From: Burkholderia pyrrocinia
GTDB taxonomy: Bacteria > Pseudomonadota > Gammaproteobacteria > Burkholderiales > Burkholderiaceae
Reading direction: 5' to 3'
DNA: 64,000 nt
Assembly: GCF_022809715.1 (NCBI RefSeq)
Contig: NZ_CP094460.1
Location: forward strand, 806,001 to 870,000
Part shown: piece after piece, positions 1-9,802 of the stretch
Layout of the letters: each line of letters starts with the position of its first letter
Numbering within the stretch: the stretch's first letter is position 1
The notes under the pieces: generated by a model
What the model saw: only the letters and a program-made list of their open reading frames with translations
Database searches by the model: none
What the model was told of the DNA's origin: nothing
Position numbers and translations under genes: made by a program

Positions 1-1023
1 GACGTCGTCTGGGTGCACGACTACCAGCTGATACCGCTCGCCGCCGAGCTGCGCGCGATGGGCTGCACGAATCCGATCGGCTTCTTCCTGCATATCCCGA
101 TGCCGCCGCCGCCGATCATGGCCGCGATCCCCGAACACGAATGGCTGATGCGCTCGCTGTTCGCGTACGACCTCGTCGGCTTCCAGACCGAATCGGATCT
201 GCTCCACTTCGAGCATTACGTCGAAGCGGAAGCCGGCGCCGCGCGGCTGCCGGATGGCCGCCTGCGCGCGTTCGGCCGCACGCTGTCGGCCGGCGCGTTT
301 CCGATCGGCATCAACGTCGACGAGTTCGAGTCGCTCGCCCGCGATCGCGACGGCATCGACATGTTCGACCGGATGCGCGATGAATATTCGCGCCGCCAGT
401 TGCTGGTCGGCGTCGACCGGCTCGACTACACGAAGGGGCTGCCGCAGCGCGTGCATGCGTTCCGCCAGTTGCTCGAGCAGTATCCGGAGAACCGCAACCG
501 CGCGACGCTGATCCAGATCGCCGCGCCGAGCCGCGAGGATCTGGGCGCATACGACGACCTGCGGCGCGAGATGGACAGCCTGTGCGGCGCGATCAACGGC
601 GACTACGGCGAACTCGAATGGATGCCGATGCGCTACATTCACCGCACCGTCGCGCGCAAGCGCTTGCCGGGCCTGTATCGCGCGAGCCGCGTCGCGCTCG
701 TCACGCCGCTGCGCGACGGGATGAACCTCGTCGCGAAGGAGTTCCTCGCCGCGCAGGACGCGGCCGACCCGGGCGTGCTCGTGCTGTCGCGCTTCGCGGG
801 TGCGGCCGAGCAATTGAAGCCGGCGCTGCTCGTCAATCCGTACGACACGCAAGGCACCGCGCAGGCGATCCAGCGCGCGCTCGCGATGCCGCTCGAAGAA
901 CGCCGCCAGCGTCACTCCGCGCTGATGGCGATCGTGCGCAAGACCGACGTGCACTGGTGGCGCACGCGTTTTCTCGAAGCGCTCGCCGAAGCGGCCGAAG
1001 TCGCGGCGGCCACCGAGCACTGA
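1..1023 (+). CDS. otsA: Trehalose-6-phosphate synthase, 3' part
   Basis: Retaining GT20 glycosyltransferase that makes trehalose-6-phosphate from UDP-glucose and glucose-6-phosphate in the cytoplasm (osmoprotection). The reading frame is already open at base 1 (DVVWVHDYQL), so the gene starts left of the window and about 130 N-terminal residues are missing. Family landmarks: VDRLDYTKGL (sugar-phosphate and nucleotide binding Arg and Lys), LRDGMNLVAKEF and GVLVLSRFAGAA of the UDP-sugar site. It ends in TGA 8 bases before the convergent OsmC gene. OtsB is not in view. Identification is firm. Confidence 0.95.
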   Translation, partial: DVVWVHDYQLIPLAAELRAMGCTNPIGFFLHIPMPPPPIMAAIPEHEWLMRSLFAYDLVGFQTESDLLHFEHYVEAEAGAARLPDGRLRAFGRTLSAGAFPIGINVDEFESLARDRDGIDMFDRMRDEYSRRQLLVGVDRLDYTKGLPQRVHAFRQLLEQYPENRNRATLIQIAAPSREDLGAYDDLRREMDSLCGAINGDYGELEWMPMRYIHRTVARKRLPGLYRASRVALVTPLRDGMNLVAKEFLAAQDAADPGVLVLSRFAGAAEQLKPALLVNPYDTQGTAQAIQRALAMPLEERRQRHSALMAIVRKTDVHWWRTRFLEALAEAAEVAAATEH

Positions 1024-1030
1024 CGCGCAC

Positions 1031-1498
1031 TCACATATCCGTCGCCGCGTATTCGAGCGCCGCGCCGTTCACGTCGCACACATCGACCGAGATCGGGATG
1101 CCCGCACGTATGCTCTCGGTCACCACGCAATACGCATCGAACTGATCGAGCACGCGCGTCGCCGCCGCGAGATCGGCCCACGTCTTGCCGATCGACAGCC
1201 GCACGGCCATCGCGCCCACGCGCACCCTGCCCGCTTCGTTCTGCGCCATGTCGACGTCGATTCGCGCGGTGACCGGCTCCGGATCGACATGCTGCCGGTT
1301 CAGCGCGAACAGCAGGCTCGCCGCGAGACAGCTGGCGACCGACGCGGCAAGCAGCCGGATCGGGTTCGGCCCGCGCCCGTCGCCGAGCGGCGGCGGTTCA
1401 TCGATGAGCACCGGCGACAACGTCGTGCCGGCAAACGTGACTTCGAAGCCGAATCGCGCCTGCTGCGCGACTTCGACCGATACGTGCGCCTCGCTCAT
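1031..1498 (-). CDS. OsmC-family protein
   Basis: 155 residues. OsmC/Ohr-type proteins are small cytoplasmic thiol peroxidases acting on organic hydroperoxides. The family core is visible in PNPIRLLAASVASCLAAS, carrying the first cysteine, and a second cysteine lies in FDAYCVVTES, giving the usual pair. The ATG at 1498 is chosen because GGAG sits just upstream; an in-frame ATG 19 codons earlier has no ribosome site. Convergent with otsA. Assignment to OsmC rather than Ohr or YhfA subfamily cannot be settled by eye. Confidence 0.85.
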   Translation of the reverse strand: MSEAHVSVEVAQQARFGFEVTFAGTTLSPVLIDEPPPLGDGRGPNPIRLLAASVASCLAASLLFALNRQHVDPEPVTARIDVDMAQNEAGRVRVGAMAVRLSIGKTWADLAAATRVLDQFDAYCVVTESIRAGIPISVDVCDVNGAALEYAATDM

Positions 1499-1581
1499 GG
1501 CGACTCCGTAGCTGGAAAGAGGGATAGGAATTCCGGCGCATCGCCGCATCGACACGCGCCGGCCGCAGGATTGCGGCGCGT

Positions 1582-3555
1582 TCAGCGCTCGGGTTCGCGC
1601 GGCGGCCCGTACGCGACGAAATCGCGCTCGACTGCCGACGCCTGCTCCGGCGCGAGCGCGTCGCCGCGCGGACCGGCTTCATCACCGGGTGCCGTCGTTG
1701 TGGACGACGGTTCGATGCGCCCGTCGATCAGCGCCTGCAGCGCGTCGCGTTCGAGCACCTCGCATTGCAGCAGCCGTCGCGCGATGCGTTCGAGCGCATC
1801 GCGCCCTTCGCCGAGCGTCGCCGCGACCCGCGCATGCGCGTCGGCCAGCAGCGCGTGCACCTCGTCGTCGATCATCCGTGCCGTGTGCTCGCTGCAGCGT
1901 CCGGCGCCCGCATGCCATGCGCCGGGCATGCCCTGGCGTGCATCGCCGTCGTCGAACGTCGCGAGCCCGATCTTCTCGCTCATCCCGTACTGCATGACCA
2001 TGTGGCGCGCCATCGCGGTCGCGCGCTCGAGATCGTTCTGCGCGCCCGTCGACACGTCGCCGAACACGAGCTCTTCGGCGACGCGCCCGCCAAGCAGCGC
2101 GTCGATCCGGTCGAGCAGCTCGCTCCTGCGCAGCACGTAGCGATCCTCGGTCGGCACCTGCTGCGTATAGCCGAGCGCGGCGACGCCGCGCGGAATGATC
2201 GACACCTTCTTCACCGGATCGCAGTGCGCGCGGCTTTCCGCGACGAGCGCATGGCCGGCCTCGTGATACGCGATGGTCAGCTTCTCCTGCTCGTTCATCA
2301 CGCGGCTCTTGCGCTCGAGGCCCGTCAATGCGCGATCGATCGCCTCGTCGAAGTCGGCCATGCCGATCGCCGGCTTGCCGAGTTCGGCCGCATGCAGCGC
2401 GGCCTCGTTGACGACGTTCGCGAGATCGGCGCCGACGAAGCCCGGCGTGCGCGACGCGAGTTCGCCGAGATCGACCTCGGCCGCGAGCTTCACGTGCTTC
2501 ACGTGCACGCCGAGGATCTGCCGGCGGCCATTCACGTCGGGCCGGTCGATCGCGATGTGGCGATCGAAGCGTCCCGGCCGCAGCAGCGCGGGATCGAGAA
2601 TCTCCGGCCGGTTCGTCGCGGCCATGATGATCACGCCGGAGCCGGCCTGGAAGCCGTCCATCTCGACGAGCAGCTGGTTGAGCGTCTGCTCGCGTTCGTC
2701 GTTGCCCGACATCGGACCGACGCCGCGCACCTTGCCGAGCGCATCGAGTTCGTCGACGAACACGATGCACGGCGCCTTCTGCTGGGCCTGCTCGAACAGG
2801 TCGCGCACACGCGCGGCGCCGACGCCGACGAACATCTCGACGAACGCCGAGCCGCTGATCGAGAAGAACGGCACGGCCGCCTCTCCGGCCACCGCGCGCG
2901 CGAGCAGCGTCTTGCCGGTGCCCGGCGCGCCGACCACGAGCACGCCCTTCGGAATCTTGCCGCCGAGCCGCTGGTAGCGGTCGGGGTTGCGCAGGAACGA
3001 GACGAGCTGCTGCAGCTCGGCCTTCGCTTCGTCGATGCCCGCGATGTCGTCGAACGTGATGCCGGTTTCCTGCTGCACGTACACGCGCGCGCGGCTCTTG
3101 CCCATCCCGGTGAAATCCTGCAGCCCGCCGCGCCTGCGCAGCATCATGTTCCACACGAACACGAACAGCACGAGCGGCAGCAGCCACGAGGCAAGCGACG
3201 CGATCCAGCTCGTGTCGGGCGTGCCGTGATAGCGGATGCCGGCGGCGGTCAGCGTGTCGGTCAGGTGCTCGTCGGTCACGCGGTTGGTCGTGAAGCGCCA
3301 CGGCGCGCCGGCCTGCTGCACGGCCGCGGCTTCGGACGCCGGCAGCATCGTGCCGGCCTGCGGCATCTTCAACGTACCCGTGATCGACGCGGGGCCGACC
3401 TCGAGATCGTCGACTAGCCGCGCGGCGACAAGCTGGTGGAAATCGCTGTACGCAATCGGCGCCGAAGCCGGGTGCAGCATCAGCAACTGCGCGGCGAACA
3501 GCACGAAGAAGCCCGCCGCGATCAGCAATCCCGGGTAGTCGAATTTCTTGTCCAT
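1582..3555 (-). CDS. ftsH: ATP-dependent zinc metalloprotease FtsH
   Basis: 657-residue membrane-anchored AAA protease that degrades misassembled membrane proteins and short-lived regulators. Order: TM1 about residues 9-27, a roughly 90-residue periplasmic domain, TM2 about 118-139, Walker A GAPGTGKT (209-216), Walker [11 protein letters not shown], second region of homology with LLRPGRFDR, and zinc site HEAGH (431-435). The start MDKKFDYPG gives the usual FtsH length; the frame is open far upstream, but that stretch is Arg-rich shadow sequence. Probably a second FtsH copy, since rrmJ and folP, the usual housekeeping neighbours, are absent (inference). Divergent from the phosphoesterase at 4028. 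Confidence 0.93.
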   Translation of the reverse strand: MDKKFDYPGLLIAAGFFVLFAAQLLMLHPASAPIAYSDFHQLVAARLVDDLEVGPASITGTLKMPQAGTMLPASEAAAVQQAGAPWRFTTNRVTDEHLTDTLTAAGIRYHGTPDTSWIASLASWLLPLVLFVFVWNMMLRRRGGLQDFTGMGKSRARVYVQQETGITFDDIAGIDEAKAELQQLVSFLRNPDRYQRLGGKIPKGVLVVGAPGTGKTLLARAVAGEAAVPFFSISGSAFVEMFVGVGAARVRDLFEQAQQKAPCIVFVDELDALGKVRGVGPMSGNDEREQTLNQLLVEMDGFQAGSGVIIMAATNRPEILDPALLRPGRFDRHIAIDRPDVNGRRQILGVHVKHVKLAAEVDLGELASRTPGFVGADLANVVNEAALHAAELGKPAIGMADFDEAIDRALTGLERKSRVMNEQEKLTIAYHEAGHALVAESRAHCDPVKKVSIIPRGVAALGYTQQVPTEDRYVLRRSELLDRIDALLGGRVAEELVFGDVSTGAQNDLERATAMARHMVMQYGMSEKIGLATFDDGDARQGMPGAWHAGAGRCSEHTARMIDDEVHALLADAHARVAATLGEGRDALERIARRLLQCEVLERDALQALIDGRIEPSSTTTAPGDEAGPRGDALAPEQASAVERDFVAYGPPREPER

Positions 3556-4027
3556 GGCATCGAGCCTGCCGCACGCGCGGTGCGGCGCGCACTCACTCGG
3601 ACAACCGCACGCGACCGGCGTACGGCATCGGCAGCCATGCGGAAACGGCATCCATCCGCGCCATCGTCGCCTCGCTGTGTCGCCTCGCCTCGTCGCCTCG
3701 ATGACGCCGCGGCGGCGCCGTCGGCCGGCACCGTCGGGCGATCGTCGCCCGGGCGGCACGCCGCGACGCGCCGCCCCTGAATTCAGTCTAGCTCGCGCGC
3801 GGGCGTCGCGCATCGCCCGCCGCACGAGTCGAATCGTCCGACAAACACCTTTCGTCGGCGGCGCCCGCCGCGTTATAGTCGCGTTCATGACATTTGTGTG
3901 ACAGTTGCATCGCACCTGCTTTTGCGCGACGCCGGCCGTTGCTGTCCGTTTCGCATCGCGGCAGCCCGAGCGACGCGGCCGCGTATCGATCCACACCGCC
4001 AACCTGCTCATTCGAGGAGCCCACGAC
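3556..4027. other. Divergent intergenic region, ftsH / phosphoesterase
   Basis: 472 bases without a convincing gene. It must hold both promoters. The only clear element is the Pho-box-like site at 3887-3904, listed separately. The Arg-rich frames crossing it lack ribosome sites and protein-like composition. Confidence 0.6.
3887..3904 (-). promoter_or_regulatory. Pho-box-like direct repeat
   Basis: Read on the minus strand the site is CTGTCAC-ACAA-ATGTCAT: two 7-mers separated by 4 bases, close to the enterobacterial PhoB consensus (CTGTCAT, 4-base A/T-rich spacer, CTGTCAY). It lies 124 bases before the GTG of the phosphoesterase, a plausible phosphate-regulated gene, although its orientation points towards ftsH. 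Binding is inferred from the match only. Confidence 0.45.
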
Positions 4028-5692
4028 GTGACCGACACCCCCGATCGCCCCGACGACCTTCCCGCCGATCCCGACCGCCGCCGCGTACTCGGCGGCCTCG
4101 CCGCGCTCGGTGCCGGTGTCGCGCTCGGCGGCTGCGAAACCACGCCGGGCAGCGCGCCGCGCTCCGCCGCCGACCTGCGCATCGACGAAGCGTTGCGCCA
4201 GCGCGTGCGCCATATCGTCGTGATCTATGCGGAAAACCGCAGCTTCGCGAACCTGTACGGCGATTTCCCGGGCGTGCGCCATCCGCTGAGCGAGGTGCGG
4301 CCCGAGCACGCGCAGCAGCTCGACCGCGACGGCAAGACGCCGCTGCCCGTGCTGCCGAAGATCTGGGGCGGGCTCGTGCCGCAGGCGCAGGAAGTGGACG
4401 GCAAGCGCTACGCGATTGCCGAGCGCGACATCGACAAGCTGCCGAATGCGCCGTTCCGGATCGCCGACGCGCAGGGCAAGCCGCTGCCGAACGGCGTGAT
4501 CACGCGCGACCTGTGGCACCGCTTCTACCAGAACCAGATGCAGATCGCGGCCGGCCGCAACAACCAGTTCGCCGCCTGGGCCGATTCGGGCGGCCTCGTA
4601 ATGGGCCATTACCGCAATTCGGCCGACACGCTGCGGCTGTGGAATCTCGCGCGCCAGTACACGCTGTGCGACAACTTCTTCATGGCGGCCTTCGGCGGTT
4701 CGTGGCTGAACCACATGTTCCTGATTTCCGCGCAGCCGCCGCTGTATCCGGACGCGCACAAGCATCCGCAGGCGGCGAAGCTGCTGTCGAAGGTCGAAGG
4801 CGACGATCCGGCCGGCACACGCCTCGCGCTCGCCGCCGATTCGCCGGCATCCGCGCTCGACGGCCCGCCGAAGTTCGCGGGAGACGGCCCGCTGACGCCC
4901 GACGGCTACGGCGTGAACACGATGGCGCCGCCGTACCAGCCGAGCTATGTGCCGCCGCCCGACCCGGGCAATGCCGCGTATGCCGATCCGGGCGACCATC
5001 GCGTGCTGCCGCCGCAGGGCTACGCGACGATCGGCGATCGCCTGTCGGAGAAGAACATCGACTGGGCGTGGTACAGCGGCGCGTGGCAATACGCGCTCGA
5101 GCATCGCGACACGGGCACCGTGCCCGATTTCCAGTACCACCACCAGCCGTTCAACTACTTCCGCAACTACGCGCCGGGTACCGCTGCGCGCCAGCGGCAC
5201 CTGCGTGATGCAGGGCTCGGCGACGATGCGTCGACGAACCGCTTCATCGCCGACATCGATGCGGGGCGCCTGCCGGCCGTCACGTTCTACAAGCCGCAGG
5301 GCAACCTGAACATGCACGCGGGTTACGCGGACATCGAATCGGGCGACCGCCACATCGCGACCGTGATCGACCATATCCGGCGCGGGCCGCAATGGGACAA
5401 CACCGTGATCGTGATGACGCACGACGAGAACGGCGGCTGGTGGGATCACGTCGCGCCGCCGGTCGGCGACCGCTGGGGGCCGGGCTCGCGGATTCCGGCA
5501 CTCGTGATCTCGCCGTTCGCGAAGAAGGGCTTCGTCGATCACACGCTGTACGACACCAACTCGATCCTGCGCTTCATCAGCCGCGTACACGGGCTCGCGC
5601 CGCTCGACGGCGTGGCCGCGCGCAACAACGCGTTCGCCGCGCGCGGCGAGACGCCGCCGGGCGATCTCACGAATGCGCTCGATCTCGGCTGA
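4028..5692 (+). CDS. acpA: Tat-type phosphoesterase (AcpA / phospholipase C superfamily)
   Basis: 554 residues of the PF04185 phosphoesterase family, which hydrolyses phosphomonoesters or phospholipids outside the cytoplasm. GTG start chosen because GAGGAG lies 8 bases upstream. The N-terminus has an RRR motif (17-19), a hydrophobic stretch and LGGC at the lipobox (Cys36), suggesting Tat export and possibly lipidation. Family motifs: IVVIYAENRSFANLYG at the metal-binding entry and THDENGGWWDHV near the C-terminus. Resemblance to Francisella and Burkholderia AcpA is by motif; substrate is not determined. A strong terminator follows. Pho regulation is suggested by the site at 3887. Confidence 0.85.
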   Translation: MTDTPDRPDDLPADPDRRRVLGGLAALGAGVALGGCETTPGSAPRSAADLRIDEALRQRVRHIVVIYAENRSFANLYGDFPGVRHPLSEVRPEHAQQLDRDGKTPLPVLPKIWGGLVPQAQEVDGKRYAIAERDIDKLPNAPFRIADAQGKPLPNGVITRDLWHRFYQNQMQIAAGRNNQFAAWADSGGLVMGHYRNSADTLRLWNLARQYTLCDNFFMAAFGGSWLNHMFLISAQPPLYPDAHKHPQAAKLLSKVEGDDPAGTRLALAADSPASALDGPPKFAGDGPLTPDGYGVNTMAPPYQPSYVPPPDPGNAAYADPGDHRVLPPQGYATIGDRLSEKNIDWAWYSGAWQYALEHRDTGTVPDFQYHHQPFNYFRNYAPGTAARQRHLRDAGLGDDASTNRFIADIDAGRLPAVTFYKPQGNLNMHAGYADIESGDRHIATVIDHIRRGPQWDNTVIVMTHDENGGWWDHVAPPVGDRWGPGSRIPALVISPFAKKGFVDHTLYDTNSILRFISRVHGLAPLDGVAARNNAFAARGETPPGDLTNALDLG

Positions 5693-5739
5693 CGGCGGGT
5701 TGGTCGCCTAGCCGGTTCACCGTTTCACCGCTTGAAACG

Positions 5740-5780
5740 ACGACGCCCCGGGCAATGCGATCGATTGCCCGGGGCGTCGT
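5740..5780 (+). terminator. Intrinsic terminator after acpA
   Basis: Perfect 17-bp stem (5740-5756 pairing with 5764-5780), 7-nt loop, followed by TTCATTT. Located 48 bases after the acpA stop. The symmetric stem could also act on the other strand. Confidence 0.85.
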
Positions 5781-5916
5781 TCATTTCAGGCGACGCTACG
5801 CTACGCGGCGCTGCGTAATGCGTCGCGCGCCGCGTGCGCGGCGCATGTCCGTCGTGGACAGGCCCGCCGCGTCGCATTTCGCGAGATGCGGATGGAGAAA
5901 CGGCATCGATGCAAAA

Positions 5917-5955
5917 ACGTCCCGCCGCCGGCGATGGAAGCCGGCGGCGGGACGT
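5917..5955 (-). terminator. Intrinsic terminator after pckG
   Basis: Perfect 16-bp GC-rich stem (5917-5932 with 5940-5955) and 7-nt loop. On the minus strand the stem is followed directly by a run of T (complement of AAAAA at 5913-5917), the classical layout. It ends the pckG transcript, 35 bases past its stop. Confidence 0.9.
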
Positions 5956-5989
5956 CAAGGTCGATGCATCGATGGGCCGATGCGGATCG

Positions 5990-7855
5990 TCAGCCGCCGA
6001 GGCGCTGTTCGATCTTCTTCATCGTATCGGTCATTTCAGCCGGCAAGCGCAGCTTCAGCATGTCGAACAGCGCCGCGTGCAGTTTCAGCTCCTCGCGCCA
6101 TTCGTCGGCGTTCATCGACGTCACCGCGGCGAACTGCTCGCGCGTGAAATCGAGCCCGTCCCAGTGCAGGTCTTCATAAGCGGGCGACACGCCGAACGCA
6201 TGTTCGCCGCCGCCGCCGGTGCCTTCGAGACGATCGAGCATCCACTTCAGCACGCGCATGTTCTCGCCGAAGCCAGGCCAGACGAACTTGCCGTTCGCGT
6301 CCTTGCGGAACCAGTTCACGCAGTAGATCTTCGGCAACGTGGCGCCCGCGCCTTCGAGCTGCTTGCCGAGCTTCAGCCAGTGTGCGAAATAATCGCTGAC
6401 GTTATAGCCGCAGAACGGCAGCATCGCGAACGGGTCGCGGCGCACGATGCCCTGCTGGCCGACTGCCGCGGCGGTCGTCTCCGAGCCCATCGTCGCGGCC
6501 ATATACACGCCTTCGACCCAGTCGCGCGCCTCGGTCACGAGCGGTACCGTCGTCGAGCGGCGGCCGCCGAAGATGAACGCGTCGATCGGCACGCCGGCCG
6601 GGTTCTCCCAGTCCGCGTCGATCGACGGGCACTGCGCGGCCGGCGCCGTAAAGCGCGAATTCGGATGCGCGGCCTTGCGGCCCGTTTCCTTGCCGATTTC
6701 GGGCGTCCACGGGTTGCCCTGCCAGTCGGTCAGCTTCGCAGGCGGCGTGTCGGTCAGCCCTTCCCACCACACGTCGCCGTCTTCCGTCAGCGCGACGTTC
6801 GTGAAGATCACGTTTTCCTTCAGCGTCGAGATCGCGTTCGGGTTGGTCTTCACGCCGGTGCCCGGCGCGACGCCGAAGAAGCCGGCTTCCGGGTTGATCG
6901 CATACAGGCGGCCGTCACGGCCCGGTTTCAGCCACGCGATGTCGTCGCCGATCGTCGTGACCTTCCAGCCGTCGAAGCCCTGCGGCGGGATCAGCATCGC
7001 GAAGTTGGTCTTGCCGCACGCGGACGGGAACGCGGCCGCGACGTGATACTTCTTGCCGGCCGGCGACGTCACGCCGAGGATCAGCATGTGCTCGGCGAGC
7101 CAGCCCTGGTCGCGGCCCATCGTCGACGCGATGCGCAGTGCGAAGCACTTCTTGCCGAGCAGCGCGTTGCCGCCGTAGCCCGAACCGAAGCTCCAGATCT
7201 CGCGCGTCTCGGGGAAATGCACGATGTACTTGGCCGGGTTGCACGGCCACCGCACGTCTTGCTCGCCCGCTTCGAGCGGATGGCCGACGCTGTGCACGCA
7301 CGGCACGAACTCGCCGTCCTCGCCCAGCACGTCGTACACGTCGCGGCCCATGCGCGTCATGATCCGCATGTTCACCACAACGTACGGGCTGTCGGACAGT
7401 TCGACGCCGACGTGCGCGATCGGCGAGCCGAGCGGGCCCATCGAAAACGGCACCACGTACAGCGTGCGGCCGCGCATCGAGCCGCGGAACAGCTCGTCGA
7501 GCGTCTCGCGCATTTCGGTGGGCGCGACCCAGTTGTTGGTCGGGCCGACGTCGTCGCGCGATTCCGCGCAGATGAACGTGCGGTCTTCGACACGTGCAAC
7601 GTCGGACGGATCGGATTGCGCGAGATACGAGTTCGGGCGCTTCGCCGGGTTCAGGCGCGTAAGCGTGCCCTGGTCGACCATCGCCTGGCACAGCGCGTCG
7701 TATTCCTCCTGCGAACCGTCACACCACACGACGCGATCGGGCTCCGTGAGCGCCGCGATGCGCGACACCCAGTCGATCAGCTTGCGATGCTTGACGAAAG
7801 CCGGCGGAGCGATCAGCGGGCCGTGCGTTGCTTCGGCCAGATTGTTTTGCGACAT
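5990..7855 (-). CDS. pckG: Phosphoenolpyruvate carboxykinase (GTP)
   Basis: 621 residues, the usual length for the GTP-dependent enzyme that converts oxaloacetate plus GTP to phosphoenolpyruvate, GDP and CO2 (gluconeogenesis). Seen: the P-loop region [14 protein letters not shown] around 275-289 with the reactive Cys and the catalytic Lys, and [16 protein letters not shown] about 221-236. The ATG follows GGAG at normal spacing. Monocistronic, with its own terminator. Catabolite-type regulation would be expected, but no operator was recognised in the upstream gap. Confidence 0.97.
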   Translation of the reverse strand: MSQNNLAEATHGPLIAPPAFVKHRKLIDWVSRIAALTEPDRVVWCDGSQEEYDALCQAMVDQGTLTRLNPAKRPNSYLAQSDPSDVARVEDRTFICAESRDDVGPTNNWVAPTEMRETLDELFRGSMRGRTLYVVPFSMGPLGSPIAHVGVELSDSPYVVVNMRIMTRMGRDVYDVLGEDGEFVPCVHSVGHPLEAGEQDVRWPCNPAKYIVHFPETREIWSFGSGYGGNALLGKKCFALRIASTMGRDQGWLAEHMLILGVTSPAGKKYHVAAAFPSACGKTNFAMLIPPQGFDGWKVTTIGDDIAWLKPGRDGRLYAINPEAGFFGVAPGTGVKTNPNAISTLKENVIFTNVALTEDGDVWWEGLTDTPPAKLTDWQGNPWTPEIGKETGRKAAHPNSRFTAPAAQCPSIDADWENPAGVPIDAFIFGGRRSTTVPLVTEARDWVEGVYMAATMGSETTAAAVGQQGIVRRDPFAMLPFCGYNVSDYFAHWLKLGKQLEGAGATLPKIYCVNWFRKDANGKFVWPGFGENMRVLKWMLDRLEGTGGGGEHAFGVSPAYEDLHWDGLDFTREQFAAVTSMNADEWREELKLHAALFDMLKLRLPAEMTDTMKKIEQRLGG

Positions 7856-8382
7856 GGGGATGTCTCCAGATTATTGGACGGGAATGGGGGATGCGGGGTG
7901 AACCCGCCAGATGGGAAATGCGATCGGAATGCAGGACGCAGCAACGCGCAACGCGGGGCACGCGAGCTGTGCGCGTGTCGATGCCGCGATGCGGGCGAGA
8001 GGATGTGATGTCTCGTTAGAAGATGCGAACGCGAGTTTCGCCATGCCAGCAACCTGCCTTACAACTTCCATGCCGGCCAGCATACCATCGCCGTTATCGA
8101 GCGGGCGTTGCGTTGCAACAAGAAACAACTGTCACGACGTGCAGGCACATGTGTTGCAGGAAAGTCATTTCGACTGCGTCGACGCGATCGCTGCCGGGGA
8201 CGAAACGCGGGGAACGTCCGTCGGACAAGCGTTTGGCGAAAGCGGCAAGTTCGGCCCGCCGGTTGCGCGGATGAAAATTGCACATGCGCACCCGGCGAAT
8301 TCTCGTTTTCGCTACTCAGGCAAACCCTGAATTAGGTTGCGTACACAAACATCGTGCTCCAACGCGTGATGTACGCCACTGC
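7856..8382. other. Gene-poor gap upstream of pckG
   Basis: 527 bases. It must contain the pckG promoter. A small palindrome GTTGCAAC occurs near 8109 and GC content drops near the left end of the chimeric SDR ORF. Open frames here are Arg/Cys-rich without ribosome sites and I regard none as genes. Confidence 0.5.
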
Positions 8383-8751
8383 TCAAAACGGCGCCCCCGG
8401 CAATCCGGGGTAATACGCGCCCGCCGCCATCCCGCCGTCGACGGCCAGTTCGGCACCGTTGCAATACGACGCTTCGTCGCTCGCGAGGAGCAGCGTCGCG
8501 CGTGCGATCTCGTCGGGCAGGCCGACGCGCTGCAGCGGCACGTTCGCATAGTGGTTGTTGATCTCCTCGAGCGGCGCGCCGGCCGGGTTCGACATCGCGG
8601 TGTTCGCGCCGGCCGGATGAATCGAATTCACGCGCACGCCCTGCGGGTCCTTGCGGTCGCAGCACGTGAAATAGCGCGCCTTCAGCCGGCGGATCGCATC
8701 GGCATCCTCCAGCCTGCGCACGCGCGTTTCCAGCGATTCGACGAGGGTCAT
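8383..8751 (-). pseudogene. SnoaL-like / SDR chimeric ORF (deletion fusion)
   Basis: An intact 122-codon frame with AAGGAG before its ATG, but joining pieces of two unrelated families. Residues 1 to about 35 (MTLVESLETRVRRL..., RYFTCCDRKDP) are the start of a SnoaL/NTF2-like protein. From QGVRVNSIHPAGANTAM onwards it is the C-terminal third of a short-chain dehydrogenase, ending in LAVDGGMAAG. The SDR piece has no nucleotide-binding half or catalytic Tyr-x3-Lys, and the SnoaL piece has no fold beyond its first helix. Most likely a fusion left by an internal deletion; any product would be non-enzymatic. Confidence 0.75.
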
Positions 8752-9322
8752 CCCGTCTCCTTGTGCCGGCGCGGATCGGACGCCGCGTCGATGCCGCATT
8801 ACTGCCGCGCGACGCACCGGCTGCGCCCGATCTGTGGAGCCAAACGGTGCGCGCGCAGCTCGCCGACAAGCCGGCTTCTCGCAGCTCGCACTCCTGAAGC
8901 GGCCGCCGCGCCTCACGCACGAGGCTTTGCTCGATGTGTAGCACGACCATCACACGCTCGTCGCGATCGATACGCAGGACAACTTCCTTTAAATGCAGAA
9001 CGTCGTCGTGCGTGCGCTCACGCATGCGGCGCCCGGTTGCAACGCGATCGTCGAGGAATGCTTCCCGGCTGCTGCGATGACCAATCCGCATGCGTTCTTC
9101 GATGCGGTCGGCGAAGGCGAAAAGTTTCAGCGCAATGTGGCCGAGATGATGGATAGCCGTGGACGCTCCATCCCGCCTCATCCCAAAACGCTCGCCCCCA
9201 GCCGGACTCCGCCACCTGCGGATGTTCGACGTCACGCGGACAAGCTCCCCGCAGACGCCAGCCCTCGATATCGAGCGACATTCGTCGCAGGATGCCGACC
9301 GTTACAGCCCCCATCGCCTCGG
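8752..9322. other. Degraded region between chimera and SnoaL gene
   Basis: About 570 bases with no intact gene. A protein-like stretch reads on the plus strand from about 8911 to 9165 but is broken by stops near 8938 and 8989; it includes NVVVRALTHAAPGCN and AFFDAVGEGEKFQRN. I cannot assign a family. It may be another decayed gene. Confidence 0.4.
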
Positions 9323-9721
9323 CTACGCGTACTTGTCGCCGACCGTACTGCGAATCGGATGCGTGTCGTAGACGATGATCATCCGTTCGATGAGCCCCGC
9401 GACGTCGAACTCGAACACGTCGACGCACTCGAAGCGCACCGAGGAACCGTCTTTCAGGCCCCAGTCGTAGATGAAATAACCCGTCGCGCGTCGAGCCCCG
9501 GTCGCGCTGACGCAGATATCGATTGGTGTAATCTTGCTCTCTCCCGATGCGGCAGCGACCTTCGAAAAGAACGGCTCAGCGTGCATCCAGCCGAGAAACG
9601 GCGAGAAAATCAGGGCCTCCGGCGCGAACAACGCACAGATGGCGCCAACATCACCTCGCTCCAGTTCCCGGAGGTAGGCACGAACCCGTTGCGGGTATGG
9701 TGATTCCGGCGTTGAGTTCAA
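9323..9721 (-). CDS. SnoaL/NTF2-like protein
   Basis: About 132 residues from the TTG at 9721, chosen because GGAGG lies 6 bases upstream; the alternative ATG at 9757 would put the start inside a dyad (9754-9769) and lacks a ribosome site. Cone-shaped alpha+beta fold of the ketosteroid-isomerase type: an N-terminal helix YLRELERGDVGAICALF, then strands with FSPFLGWMHAEPFF and GYFIYDWGLKDG, and a C-terminal strand with RMIIVYDTHPIR. Proteins of this kind are small isomerases, hydrolases or ligand binders; substrate unknown. Divergent from a LysR-type regulator, its likely controller. Confidence 0.75.
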   Translation of the reverse strand: MNSTPESPYPQRVRAYLRELERGDVGAICALFAPEALIFSPFLGWMHAEPFFSKVAAASGESKITPIDICVSATGARRATGYFIYDWGLKDGSSVRFECVDVFEFDVAGLIERMIIVYDTHPIRSTVGDKYA

Positions 9722-9753
9722 AATTTTCCTCCGATCGTTCGTTGATAACCCGT

Positions 9754-9769
9754 CCATTCGCAAGAATGG
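9754..9769. promoter_or_regulatory. Dyad between SnoaL gene and LysR gene
   Basis: CCATTC-GCAA-GAATGG, perfect 6-bp arms, in the 81-base divergent spacer. Size and location fit a LysR-type operator. Function is inferred. Confidence 0.45.
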
Positions 9770-9802
9770 GGCATGCGGTAGACGCACGATAGCGACGCAC
9801 CG

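Noticed and set aside
1765..3417. Long plus-strand frame opposite ftsH
   Set aside because: His/Arg/Ala-rich shadow of ftsH; no motif, no ribosome site.
5834..8008. 724-codon plus-strand frame opposite pckG
   Set aside because: Shadow of pckG, whose motifs and length are complete.
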